Below, one piece after another: positions 22,052 to 33,259 of a DNA stretch of 64,000 nucleotides; the stretch's first letter is position 1; every line of letters starts with the position of its first letter. The notes under the pieces were generated by a model. It did no database searches, was not told the DNA's origin, and was given only the letters and a program-made list of their open reading frames with translations. A program made the translations under genes and the position numbers. The DNA comes from Zasmidium citrigriseum (lineage: Eukaryota; Ascomycota; Dothideomycetes; Mycosphaerellales; Mycosphaerellaceae): NCBI GenBank assembly GCA_002786025.1, contig NHNW01000051.1, positions 124,001 through 188,000 on the forward strand, read 5' to 3'.

Positions 22052-22631
22052 TCATAACCGCACAATCACATCCAGACACGGTATCCGGAAGTGGTACTTG
22101 TCCAGGGCTGCTCGCAGCCATTCAAACCCGCTCGTTCCATTCGTAGCATTCGCGGTGATCGCAGAACTTGATGTCCCCGTCATCTTATGTTTCAATCCAT
22201 CCATTGCTGCGCTCGCCAGCGATCCTCCTGTTCCGTTGATTGCCGAAACGGCTATGCTCGCGGTCTCGAAGAGGGCTTCGGTAAGAGTCGCATTTCCGCT
22301 GATGAACGATGCCGTCGTGCCGGAGACCGATGCTACGAGGTCGCCATTCCACCGTGGTTCGAACCAGTCTGCCGAGAAGTCGAAGAGAGAGAAGACGAGG
22401 ACAAAGAGGAGGATCTTGGAACGATGTGAGTATTGGTCGCACCTCGTAGGATCGCGCGGACTTACAGAGCAGTATACGCAGGCGCCTGAGAGTCGATAAT
22501 GTGCCAGGAGGAAGAGAACGACGTATATGGGTGGCGTGCTCGTCAGGAAGACAAGGAGTGGTACCTGGGATACGTTAGAGCTGGTTGGTAATGATGCTGG
22601 AATGGCGTACCCAGGAGCGAAGGCAGAACAT
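22052..22631 (-). CDS. Small putative membrane protein, unknown function
   Basis: Proposed exons 22631-22611, 22564-22466 and 22414-22052 join in frame to 160 residues. Both introns have canonical borders; intron 1 (46 nt, GTACGC...CCCAG) carries a clear CTAAC branch site. The N-terminal half has two hydrophobic segments (VPLLVFLTSTPPIYVVLFLL, residues 8-27, and ILLFVLVFSLFDF after intron 2). The C-terminal half is small-residue-rich with four N-glycosylation sequons (NAT, NGT, NAT, NGT), so it would face the lumen or outside. No family recognised. The first exon is only seven codons, and the frame upstream is open but lacks an ATG, so the start is uncertain. Confidence 0.45.
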
Positions 22632-22823
22632 GTCGTCGACGAAGTTGAGCGATCCTTGGAGTCGAAGGTAAAGGCTATTGCATGGTAGAAGAATGTGCGA
22701 ATCGAAGGGCGGGCGGTGATTGTTTCCTGTCGCGTGCTGATGCTACATGTACTGTTCAACTGACGGCCAATCCCGCGGAGCAGTCGCCTCAGGTGTTCAG
22801 GCCACTTGAGCTTGTCTGAGATT

Positions 22824-22856
22824 GCTCAGACCCCTCAGCGGACTTCACTTCACCTC
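22824..22856 (+). repeat. 33-bp dispersed repeat, copy a
   Basis: Identical to 26729-26761 over 33 bases (starts GCTCAGACCCCTCAGCGGAC). Looser similarity extends ~30 bp to the left (TCAGGCC and TTGAG blocks). It lies between the small membrane protein gene and the GTPase gene. Confidence 0.9.
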
Positions 22857-23213
22857 CACTTGCTTCAGACGCCGTCGTCTATGCCATCAAACAACACATT
22901 CCTCTATTGGTACACCACCAGCTACTGCTCACTGTTCGACATTCATAATCACAACGCTTTCACAGCACACTTTCCCTACACCAATTTGCCACATACATCC
23001 CAAAAGATGGCGAGTCGACCTTCCATCTTCAACTTCAGAATCCATCAATCGAGTTCCATTTCAGACCCATACATCGCCTGTACTTGCGGTGGCTTATCTT
23101 TATTCGAGAATCAAATCACATGCTACTGTCTGCCTGGGTCTTGAGAGCTCACAACTGAACTGTCACATGGAAGCATGTGCCGAGATCTGAACTCCTCACT
23201 GCACCAGCGCCGA

Positions 23214-23220
23214 CTATAAA
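23214..23220 (+). promoter_or_regulatory. Probable TATA box of the large GTPase gene
   Basis: CTATAAA lies about 165 bp upstream of the ATG at 23385 and is followed by a CT-rich tract (23223-23260), a normal fungal core-promoter layout. Inference from position and motif only. Confidence 0.5.
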
Positions 23221-23384
23221 GCCACCTTTCTTTGCCTCCCCTCTTCTTCTCCTCGACACCAACCTGCTCTATCCACGACACCTTCCAATACATCGACATC
23301 GTCACACTATTACCAAACTTGATCACACTTGTTCAACGTCACGTATCAGACTTACACACAGTCGCGACAGCGCCGCCCGCTGCT

Positions 23385-26300
23385 ATGGCGTATCCGCCAT
23401 CCCCACCCGCCAGTACGAGAAAACGAAGCTTCAACCCGAGCGACGAATTCAAGTCTGAAGACAGCGACAACGACTCATCAGATGGCCTTTTCGTGAGTCA
23501 AGGCGGTAACAAGATCCCCCAGTTCGAAGGCAACGGCACCCTCCCTACTCCATGCGAAGACAGCGACGCCGAATCTGATGACGACGATGACGATGACAAT
23601 TATTGCGAAGCGTCCGAGCCGCTACCCAACTTTCCGGCATATGATCCAGAGATACAGGACGTCAAGCAAGGACTCCTTCGCATCGCTCGTACCGCAGACA
23701 AGATCTTGAACAGCGACCCATGCAGCACCGCAGACGTCGTCAAGCTCCGCGCAAAGGCAAAGCAGATCCAAACCATCCATGATGGTGACCGGAAGATGAT
23801 CGGACTAGTTGGACATGCTGGACAAGGTAAGACGATCTTTGCAACGGTTATACGCCGATGCTGATATCTTACAGGCAAGAGTTCTTTCGTGAACGCCATC
23901 ACGGACATACCACGACTTGCAAAAGCGGTGAGTGTTGCATGGCCGTGCACTCAGCATGATGCTAATACATGCAGATGAACAACGGCAAGAGTGTGACCTA
24001 CGTGGTGATGATCTACAGGAAAGCTCAGGAGGAGCAGCGCTTGAAATTCTCGGCTTGTATTGAGTACTTCGACAGCGAGACCACCAGCAGACTCCTGGAG
24101 GAGGCCATTGCGGATTGGCATGCATTCTACTTCGAAGAAGACGACGGGTGGAGTAAAGACGAACGTGACCAGCGGGAGCTGAAAGCGAAAACCACCCAGT
24201 CAATATTCCAGTGTGTGTTCTGCGGGATGCCGGATTTCGTCACGGAGGAACGAGCTCAGGCGACACTCGACGCTATCTGCAGATCAAACGAAACACCCAA
24301 ACAGAGGGCAGCAAGGTTTGTGAGCGCCGTCGAAAATATCATGCGCAGAGACTTTCCAAGTGGCGTCTACGAGGACTACCGTGAAGCCAATACTCAACAC
24401 GAGCTTCGTACGTGGCTAGATCCCTTCCTAAGAGAAGCAACGAACAGCAAGGAGCCTGTGCTGTGGCCACTTGTCAAGAGGGTGGTGTAAGTGCCAGCAT
24501 TGTCACTGTCAATGTTCAAATGCTTACCTCATGCAGAATTGGAGTTCGAGGCTCTCGTGTGCTCGACCATTGGACAATTGCCGATCTTCCTGGTAAGTAA
24601 TACCAGTTACTTTGCAAGGGCGTCTGCTAATGTGTGCGCAGGACTTACCGACACCCACCAAGTCAGAGTGCATGCGACTTTAAAGCACATCAACGAGTGT
24701 GACCGTCTGTTCGTGTTTGCTAACATCGGACGTGTAATCACAAACCCCAACATACCTGACCTCGCACGAAAATACGGCAATGCCTTCCGAAACAACTTCT
24801 CGGTAATCACAACCAGCTGTGACGCAAGCATCAGCGGAGAGTTGGTCAGTGACCTCGCCAGGAAGCAACCAGAGCTCGTGAAATTGGAGAAAGAATGGAG
24901 AATCACCTCAGAAGCGTTGAAGGAGCAGATCAAAAGCCTGTCCAAGCCCAAGAAAAGCAAGAAGGCCAAGATCATGAACGATGGGGCGAGATATGCGCAG
25001 ATTGCCCAGTTCGAGGAGATACAAAAGAGCAACAACAACAAGTGGTGGGAGACTGTCACTCAAGCTAGGATTCGGGATATCGAACCGCAGCTACGGCGAG
25101 CTGTTGGATCGCATCTTCCAGCGAACACTCGGCTACGGATATACTTCATCTCGAACACCCATTACGATGCTCTGAAAGGTGAGGATCAGCAAGATGCGAA
25201 GTTCCAACTCAGTCCAAAAGGAACTGGTATTCCGGGAATCCGGGCCGATCTCCTTGCAGACGCCGCGCCGAGTCGTTTTCAGGCCTTGCAAAACTTCATT
25301 GACCATGAATTCGCCGTCTTCACGTTCGGCTGCGAGCTCTGGGCAAGCAACCAATTGGTGGAGGGCAGAGCCCAGCTGATCAAGGTCATCAAGCGCCCCC
25401 AGAAATGTATCTCGGGGATTTTTGAGGATTTCACGGATGACATCCAGTGTGACCTGGCTGAAAGGCTGATGACCCCTCTGCATGCGAATCGGACGACCTT
25501 CACCAATGCTGCAGTGACAGTCGTCACCAACAATCTCGCAAGGCGTGCCTGGGCGACACTCCGCGCGTTCATGCGCCGATATGGAAACCATCAGACTGCC
25601 ACCATGCACGAGTCCTGGAATGAGCTCTTCACCAATGAGCTTCGCGTCTACCTCGGCACCGTCTGGGATCCTTTCCAGACTCGTCTCCTGAAGAGAGTAA
25701 CAGAACTGGAGAGAAAGGCTTTGGCCGAAGTCAACCGCATTATGGAGCTCCTGGATGGCGAAAAGGCCGCTGTCGGTCTCTCAACTGACAGATTCGCTAT
25801 CTCCCTGAGAGCTCGGGTTGAAGGACTTCGTCAGAACTTCGAGACAGCGGTCGAGAATCTGAAGCGCGACCTACGGTAAGTTACCAATCTCCCTCGACTA
25901 CTCAAAATACTAACCTTTGCTAGTACCGTCCTCCTCAACGCCACAGTGGACGGACCGGACAACTACTTCTCCGCTGCCATGAGACCAGCCTACAACATCT
26001 GCCAAGACGACTCAGGTACGTTTCGACGTCTATCAACCCCCTGCTCCTTAACCAATACTAACTAAAATTACAGGTCCGGGAGTCAAACAGCGCTGCATCG
26101 GTGTCCTCAAGGGCCACATGGCAGGCCACGCTCCCTTCGTGGCCACATTCACCTCTATGCAACGCGCCATCACCCAAGCAGTCAACCGACAGACGAACGC
26201 TCTCGAAGCTCAGACCAACGAGACCTTCGAGCAAGTCACTGAGGACTTCGCCTCCATGATCCGCGACAAGAAGCAGAGTGCATCGGAGGAGCCCGTCCGT

Positions 26301-26408
26301 CAGGCCATCAAGAGCTTCCTGCCCTCTGCGATTGCCCAGTTCGAGGACATCAAGCAGCAGATGGAGCAGATCGGGGCGAGACACCCTGACGAAGGCTACG
26401 ACGAGTGA
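23385..26408 (+). CDS. Large P-loop GTPase, nuclear GTPase SLIP-GC-like
   Basis: Exons 23385-23826, 23875-23927, 23975-24486, 24537-24592, 24642-25875, 25924-26015 and 26074-26408 join in frame to 907 residues. An acidic N-terminus (D/E-rich, residues 50-75) precedes the GTPase domain: Walker A GHAGQGKSS at 143-151, split by intron 1, and the G3 motif DLPG at 352-355, split by intron 4. A long helical region follows (KKSKKAK basic patch near 540, coiled-coil segments to the end). This dynamin-like layout matches fungal proteins annotated as nuclear GTPase SLIP-GC. In vertebrates SLIP-GC acts in the nucleus of B cells; the fungal role is unknown. The gene sits between two copies of a 33-bp direct repeat in an accessory-looking region. 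Confidence 0.75.
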
Positions 26409-26640
26409 AATTGGCACGACTGAACGATGTCGTCTAGAAAGACAACTATCGGAAAACCGGCGCCCGTCCCTACCCATCATATCAAGACGACATGAAACTT
26501 ATTACCAGAGACACAGAGCGATGGTGAACCTGCATCAGAATGGAAACAAGCAGGGAAGCACATATCAAATTGTTGAGATGTACAATAGACCAGAATGTAA
26601 ATTACAAAAAGTTGTACTTTGAGAAACACCATCGGCACCT

Positions 26641-26706
26641 CAGGATTAAGATCTCACATTTCATTGCATGCAGGCCTAACTCACGCTCCCTGAACCCACT
26701 CTCGGC
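26641..26706 (+). repeat. 66-bp dispersed repeat, copy a
   Basis: Matches 28629-28694 with three mismatches and no gaps. The 33-bp repeat (26729-26761) follows 22 bp later, so this locus joins two repeat modules found separately elsewhere in the window. Confidence 0.9.
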
Positions 26707-26728
26707 GCGCTCAGGCCGGCTTGAGACG

Positions 26729-26761
26729 GCTCAGACCCCTCAGCGGACTTCACTTCACCTC
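26729..26761 (+). repeat. 33-bp dispersed repeat, copy b
   Basis: Identical, in the same orientation, to 22824-22856. The two copies lie 3.9 kb apart and flank the GTPase gene. Confidence 0.9.
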
Positions 26762-27209
26762 GTGGCCACCAGATTGCACGTGCAGACAACGCCAACATCA
26801 TGGAGTCATTACTCCTTCAACGCACGAGCGCGCGCTCCACCCTACACAAGTACATGATTGCCGCGCTCCATAAGCAAATTGAATATGTTAGCAGCTGATG
26901 GGAACTGCCAGTGTGTGCTAGGCAGTTTGACGAAGGCGACGGTAAGAGGTGGAAGAGTAGCGAGCAAAGGACCTGGTTCTTTTACGTACGACAAAACTGG
27001 AACGACTCCTGAACGTCCATCGTGAACAACAACATGCAGAGACCGCTGACAAGATCTCGACTCAGGACTTTTTATTACGTCTGCGTCGAGCCCCAAATGA
27101 ACGACCGAACTCGGATTCTAACTAGTTACAGAAACCGAATTGGAAAAGAACGTCCTTGTGCCCACCTCGCCAGCTTTCCACGATTTCCAGAATGCACGCT
27201 GCGCAGCTC
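26762..27209. other. Intergenic stretch, no gene seen
   Basis: Between the repeat mosaic and the small secreted protein gene. No protein-like frame; 3' flank of the gene on the minus strand. Confidence 0.5.
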
Positions 27210-27664
27210 TTAGTTGACGAAATAGATCTTGTCGAATTCCCCTCCATTGGCTGATTGACAAGTGCCTGTCTGCTGATAAACACCGATATCTGCTTGACCA
27301 TAGCAGCTGCCGCCTCTATAGCACATGGCGACTTCGGAATGGTAGCCGGGCCCAACCCATTGCCAGCTTTTCCACGAGGAGTACGGATTTGAGGGACCGT
27401 ATACAGCTGTTCCACCAGAGTCTTTGGAGACAATAAGGTAGGCGGCTCTCCCACCGCAGTTTGCTGAATCCAAAATAAATAAAAGCCGGTCTGGACACTG
27501 GCGTCTGGATGGGGGCCAGCGGTATGGTTGTTTGCTGTCGGTGCTCCGGTGGGTTCAGCAATGCCAGTCAGTGTTGTAGTAGTAGCTGATGGCGCAGGAG
27601 CTGCGTTGACCAGACACGCCATCGCTGCGGCCGCACTGAACAGTGTAGTGATGAGAGGAGCCAT
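27210..27664 (-). CDS. Small cysteine-containing secreted protein, frame-disrupted or with a very short intron
   Basis: From the ATG at 27664 a signal peptide (MAPLITTLFSAAAAMACLVNA, then APAPS) and a T/P-rich linker with one NHT sequon are encoded. The convincing C-terminal domain lies in another frame: CGGRAAYLIV, then G/Y/W-rich sequence with four cysteines (NCGG, AMCY, GSCY, GTCQ), ending FDKIYFVN at 27210. Removing 27498-27464 (35 nt, GTGTCC...TTCAG) joins them exactly in frame to 139 residues, but 35 nt is unusually short and no branch consensus is visible. The unspliced first frame is also open to the end (183 residues) but lower in complexity. Candidate effector-like secreted protein; family unknown. 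Confidence 0.5.
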
Positions 27665-27748
27665 CTCGGTGTCGTGTTTGTCGGATAGCGCCAAGAATTT
27701 CAGAAGTGAGGAGCGAAAGATGTCTCGTTCCTCGTAGGCGACCACCGC

Positions 27749-27758
27749 GCTTTATATC
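27749..27758 (-). promoter_or_regulatory. Probable TATA box of the secreted-protein gene
   Basis: Minus-strand GATATAAAG-type sequence about 90 bp upstream of the ATG at 27664. Its position suits a core promoter, which supports the gene being or having been expressed. Confidence 0.5.
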
Positions 27759-28628
27759 GCTCTGGCCCTTGCAAATGTGGCCACCTGCGGATTCATCTTT
27801 TGCCGGGCGATGGAGCCCAATCCAGCAAGTCTAGTCGCACCGTGTTATAAGGAGACCAGGCAGACATAAGCAGTAGCAAGCTCCAGAGGACCTCACCAGT
27901 GTCGGAGAGAAATACTGTATCCAGCGACAGACAGGTCCGTCAGTCTAGAATGCTAAAAGCTCCGGAAATAACGTATTCAAGCCATCGTTGAGCAGATTGT
28001 CCTGATCATGCACTCTCCAAGATCGGGATATGGCGACTATCGACTGCCCAGACCAACAATTGTCGCCGCAAGAGGACACACTTGTGGGTTCCTTGCTCAC
28101 AAGTCCCGTCTGCCTAAACAGTATTGGCTTTCGAGAAAGAAGTGTAAAGTTCCAGGCAAGTGGAGGTGGCAGTACCAGAAGTATGTGACTCCGATGCATG
28201 AAGACACAGTACCAGAAGTATGTGACTCCGATGCACGAAGACACTGTAGCTCGCGGTCCGATATATCGGGGGTTTTCCCTGCGGCTGACACAAGTGCGGC
28301 TGGATCAGGTATTTCCACGCACCCTCCCAACGCCTATTTGAGAAAAGACGGGCAGATAGGCGTTCGAAGTCTTTTGCTGTAGGCGCAGTAGACAAGAGAG
28401 AGAGAGAGGGGAGAAATAATGACGTGAGACAACGACCGAAGACTGAAAGGACCGTGCTGTTAATAAGCTGTGCCTCACAACAATGGTTGATCGATGGCCC
28501 AGCAGATGCCGCGGAATTCGACAACAAACCTACGTGCATACATCTGCACAACCATGACTCGTCTCGTCTTGGAAATGTGGCACTAGCAGACCAACCTTAT
28601 GTCTTTGTCACTTGAAGTCGACCAGTCG
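27759..28628. other. Intergenic stretch with a short tandem duplication
   Basis: No gene recognised. It contains the 37-bp tandem duplication described separately and a GA microsatellite at about 28394-28410. Frames such as 28008-28382 read through the duplication and resemble no protein. Confidence 0.5.
28170..28243 (+). repeat. 37-bp direct tandem duplication
   Basis: Two adjacent copies starting CAGTACCAGAAGTATGTGAC at 28170 and 28207, nearly identical (T/C near the end of the unit). Confidence 0.9.
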
Positions 28629-28694
28629 CAGGATTAAGATCTCACATTTCATTGCATGCATGCCTAACTCACGCTTCCTGAAACCACTCTCGGC
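28629..28694 (+). repeat. 66-bp dispersed repeat, copy b
   Basis: Same orientation as 26641-26706, three mismatches. The two copies bracket the small secreted protein gene. Confidence 0.9.
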
Positions 28695-28973
28695 AGTGCC
28701 AGGATCATCGTCAAAAAGGACAAAAGAGTTGCTACTTAGACTCCCATCCTCTCCTTCGACGCCGCAAAACTCCAGGCGCAGGCACGACCGCACAGCAGCT
28801 ATCCCTTCCGACCCCAGATTCTCATGCATGCGACAGCACCCACACCCATTTCTCAAAGAAGAAAGACGAAGTTCGCTCTCCCATCATCAATCAAGAGAAA
28901 ATGAGACAAAAACTCCCCAGGTATGTACCAACGACACAGCACACGGACTTTGTGTGGGGAAGGAGGGGCGAGG

Positions 28974-29945
<972 letters not shown>

Positions 29946-30536
29946 GGTGTCGCTGCCTTGAGCGTCTGCTGCCTCCTTTGTTCGAAGAGCGTGGGCTGGG
30001 ATTCGTGGTCGGAGCAGAGGGGCGGCCTGGTGGGGTCTGCGCAATGCGGTGGCCTGGCAGTGAGGCGGACTGGGATCAAGAACCAGCGCAGTGGACTCGG
30101 TGAATGGATATCGGTGATGCGTTTGCGGGCGGTGGTTTGCGGAGAGGGGACGGCTTTGTTGGGGCCTTCACGGAAGCTCGATTGCTCCTCGCGGACTGTC
30201 AAAGCCACTGACCGTAAGGAGAGACGGAGCGTTGGAAGGGGTCCAGCTCGGCTCGTCCCGCCATCTTCACGTGCTGTCGCGGCTGTTTCGTCAACGTCTT
30301 CTCGAAAATCGGATCGCCGCCGTTGACATCGCCAACTCAATTACAACAAATGTCTGAGATCACGCGAGTGTAGCGTCGTCATTTGCTGTCACGGTCCGGC
30401 AGCTGAAAAAGACGCGTGAACAGCCGGCCCTTCGACCTCCGCCACGACACCGCAACATGATATGAACTAGAGGCCATCTCCACCTTCATCACAACCCGGA
30501 TTTTGCTGGGCGATCATCTCGGACAAGCACGTCAAC
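29946..30536. other. Divergent promoter between ypt3 and the TFIIH p44 gene
   Basis: Both genes read outward from this 591-bp gap. No separate gene is apparent; overlapping frames here are GC-rich noise. Confidence 0.5.
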
Positions 30537-31947
30537 ATGGCAGACTCGGATCCGGAGTACGATGCTGGCTCGGACGATGATGTCCAAGTCAACGGCGCCG
30601 GCTCGCGCTCGATGGCATCCAGGCCCAAGGGACGCGAGCGAGCAGCATGGGAGGCGGGAGCTGCTCGCAACTGGGAACTGGCAGAAGGTGCAGATGGCGA
30701 TATTGAGGGTGTCTATGCCGGGAGGGAGGAGGCCGAGAAACGAAAGAAGTACTGTAATCCTTCGACCAGCTTACTTTCAATCTCTAACATGCAATAGACT
30801 CCACAAAGATACAACACCACTCCAGCGCGGCATCATTCGGCATACCATCCTGATGATAGATTTGTCATCAGCAATGATGGAGAAGGACCTTCGACCGACC
30901 AGACACTTACTCACGATGACATATACGATCGCCTTCATCCGGGAATACTTCGAGCAGAATCCAATATCGCAGCTTGGCATTCTTGGAATGCGAGACGGCC
31001 TTGCTATCAGAGTCAGCGATATGTCTGGAAATCCAAACGACCATATCAACGCCATCAAGGTTCTTCGCGGAACTGATCCGAAAGGCAACCCATCTCTGCA
31101 AAACGGTCTTGATATGGCTCGTGCAGCATTGTATCACACCCCGTCTCATGGAACTCGAGAAGTTGTCATCATCCTGGGAGCGTTGCTTACTTCCGATCCT
31201 GGCGATATCCACGATACAATCAAAGCATGTATCAAAGACAAGATTCGAGTCAGCATCATTGGGCTGGCAGCGCAAATGCATATCTGTGCAGAGATCTGTC
31301 GCAAAACCAACCAAGGCGATGAGAACTGCTATAATGTCGCACTTGACGAAGTGCACTACCGGGAATTGCTGATGGGTATCACAACACCGCCCGTGGTGCG
31401 AGCCACAGACACTGAGGCGCAGAAACGCAATCAAGCCGCATTGTTGATGATGGGATTTCCATCGCGCATCGTGGAAGAGCAAGCCACTCTGTGTGCATGC
31501 CATGGCAATCTCACGCGAGGAGGATACCTTTGCAGCAGGTGCAAGGCGAAAGTCTGCAATTTGCCAGCAACATGTCCGACATGCGATCTCACACTCATCT
31601 TGTCCACTCATTTGGCTCGCTCTTACCACCATCTATTCCCACTCCAGAACTGGGTGGAGGTATCGTGGGATCGAGCTCGACAGAAGGGCAGTGTACAGTG
31701 CTATGGCTGTCAATCGCCATTCCCAGCTCTGCATGACACAGCCAATGGAGAAGCTCAGGAAAAGACCAGGGCGCGAGTAGAAGGAGCATCCGAGTCGAGC
31801 AGGTACGAATGTGAGACCTGCGAGAACCACTTCTGCATCGATTGCGATGTCTTCTGCCATGAGACGGTTCACAACTGCCCTGGCTGTCAGAGTAATGCGC
31901 ACTTGCCAGGCGCAGAAGCTGCCAACGGATCTTCAGCAGGTGCCTGA
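30537..31947 (+). CDS. ssl1: TFIIH core subunit p44/Ssl1
   Basis: Exons 30537-30748 and 30798-31947 join in frame (donor GTACTG, acceptor AATAG) to 453 residues; the junction restores KRKKLHKDTTPLQRGIIRH, a conserved family segment. It is a structural and regulatory subunit of TFIIH in transcription initiation and nucleotide excision repair, where p44 stimulates the Rad3/XPD helicase. Residues ~85-260 are the von Willebrand A domain (HTILMIDLSSAM, then VVIILGALLTSDPGD). Then come a zinc-binding C4 segment (CACHGN, CSRCKAKVC, CPTC) and a RING-like C-terminal segment (CYGC, CETC, FCIDCDVFCHETVHNCPGC). A tighter alternative donor at 30754 would break the frame. Confidence 0.93.
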
Positions 31948-32231
31948 TGCCTGCCGCAGTCATCGATGCTTGTTGAGAGACACCTTCAAAGCTCTGTTTC
32001 GACATCGTCACCATACGCACTCCACTCAACATCAAGCACCACATTCGTACCAAAGACACATCGCTAGATCAACAGGTACGCACTTATCCGGTCAAAGTGG
32101 GATATGCCTCTGTCTCCGACTTTCTCGGGAAGGGCTAAGAGTCCAATAAGCCCTCTGATAGCTTAGAGTGGCCCGCTCTCGTCGAGAGTCATCCTTCTGA
32201 CCATGGACAGTCAATCATTCGAACCTCGAAG

Positions 32232-32945
32232 ATGGCCCTCGACATCACCAACCTCCCCGAGGAGATCCTCGAGGAAATTTTCAGCTATCTCACTTCCGGC
32301 TGCTTCGAGTTCATCGAACGAGATCAGGACTACCCGCCATTCCACTGTACGCTGTTCTCGAGCATCAACGATCCAGCAGAGGTACTGTCAACCCCAATAG
32401 AGCCAGCAAAATGCTCCTCATCTCTCGAGATGGACTGCCGGCATTGCTAATAGACGCAGCCCAGGGGACCCGATCGCGCGCATTTCTCGCACTACCTCTG
32501 CAACCGCTGGCGCAACAACGGGGACGGTATTCACCTCGCCCACACCCAATCGAAATACTACCAAGCCCAGCTCGCAAGGGAGAGGATCCCCGGTGTGGGA
32601 AACCACCACATGGACATCTGCAACGGCGCCGCAGGCCTGACTCACCGCGGTCTCCACACGCTCGAGAAGTTAGGAATGTGTGCCTGCGGTCATTGCCAGT
32701 GGAAGCGCCCAGTGATCCTATCCCACTCGCGCAAATCGCTCACTCAAACGGCTCGACACTTCTTCGCACCGCTCCTTGTTTGCAAACGGTTCAATGCACT
32801 GTTGGGAGGCAGGGTCTTCTCTGAAGTGAGTGAGATAGCTCGGTTATAACCTAGGAGATGGTATGTACTGATCTTGTTGCAGAATGTCTTCGCCTTTCGC
32901 AAATCGAGCGACTTGCAGCGATTCCTGAACCGGCTGGCTCAATAG
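32232..32945 (+). pseudogene. F-box protein gene, apparently truncated by an in-frame TAG
   Basis: Exons 32232-32381, 32460-32825 and 32883-32945 join in frame with canonical borders to 192 residues. It begins with an F-box (LDITNLPEEILEEIFSYL) and, after HFSHYLCNRWRNN and a CACGHC segment, has VCKRFNALLGGRVFSE then NVFAFRKSSDLQRFLNRLAQ and a TAG at 32943. The same frame continues beyond the stop with plausible protein (RDEIRTVQIGGVMIPFVPGW) to a TGA at about 33055. Protein-like sequence then resumes in another frame (MGLHLYPPAIKRMLDP), and an intron-like GTACGA...TTTGCAG lies at 33134-33197. The simplest reading is a decayed gene once extending to ~33263, against the 3' end of bystin. It may still make the short form. 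Confidence 0.5.
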
Positions 32946-33259
32946 CAGAGAGACGAGATCCGGACAGTCCAAATCGGGGGCGTGATGATCCCCTTCGTGC
33001 CTGGCTGGAAGGAACACGAAGAGGAGAAGGGCAATGTGGACTCAAGAGAGCAAGTCTGAAAAGCACAGAAAGCGCCCAACAATGGGGCTGCATCTCTATC
33101 CCCCCGCAATCAAACGCATGCTCGACCCAGCAAGTACGAACAGCGCGCCTCAGAGACTCGTCAACTTCAAGAGAGAGCTTAACTGAACCGTTTGCAGATG
33201 AATGTCTTGGTTACCAAAAAGCCCTTTCTCACGTTCCAATGGTATCTACTGCGCCCTCA

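Noticed and set aside
26540..26857. 105-codon plus-strand frame over the repeats, similar to a frame at 28612-28977 and one at 22806
   Set aside because: Similarity is explained by the repeated DNA itself; frames have no ATG context, domain or conserved reading beyond the repeat.
32403..32450. Continuation of F-box exon 1 through 32450 without splicing
   Set aside because: Canonical GTACTG donor and GCAG acceptor join to a conserved-looking segment (HFSHYLCNRW), while the unspliced frame ends quickly.
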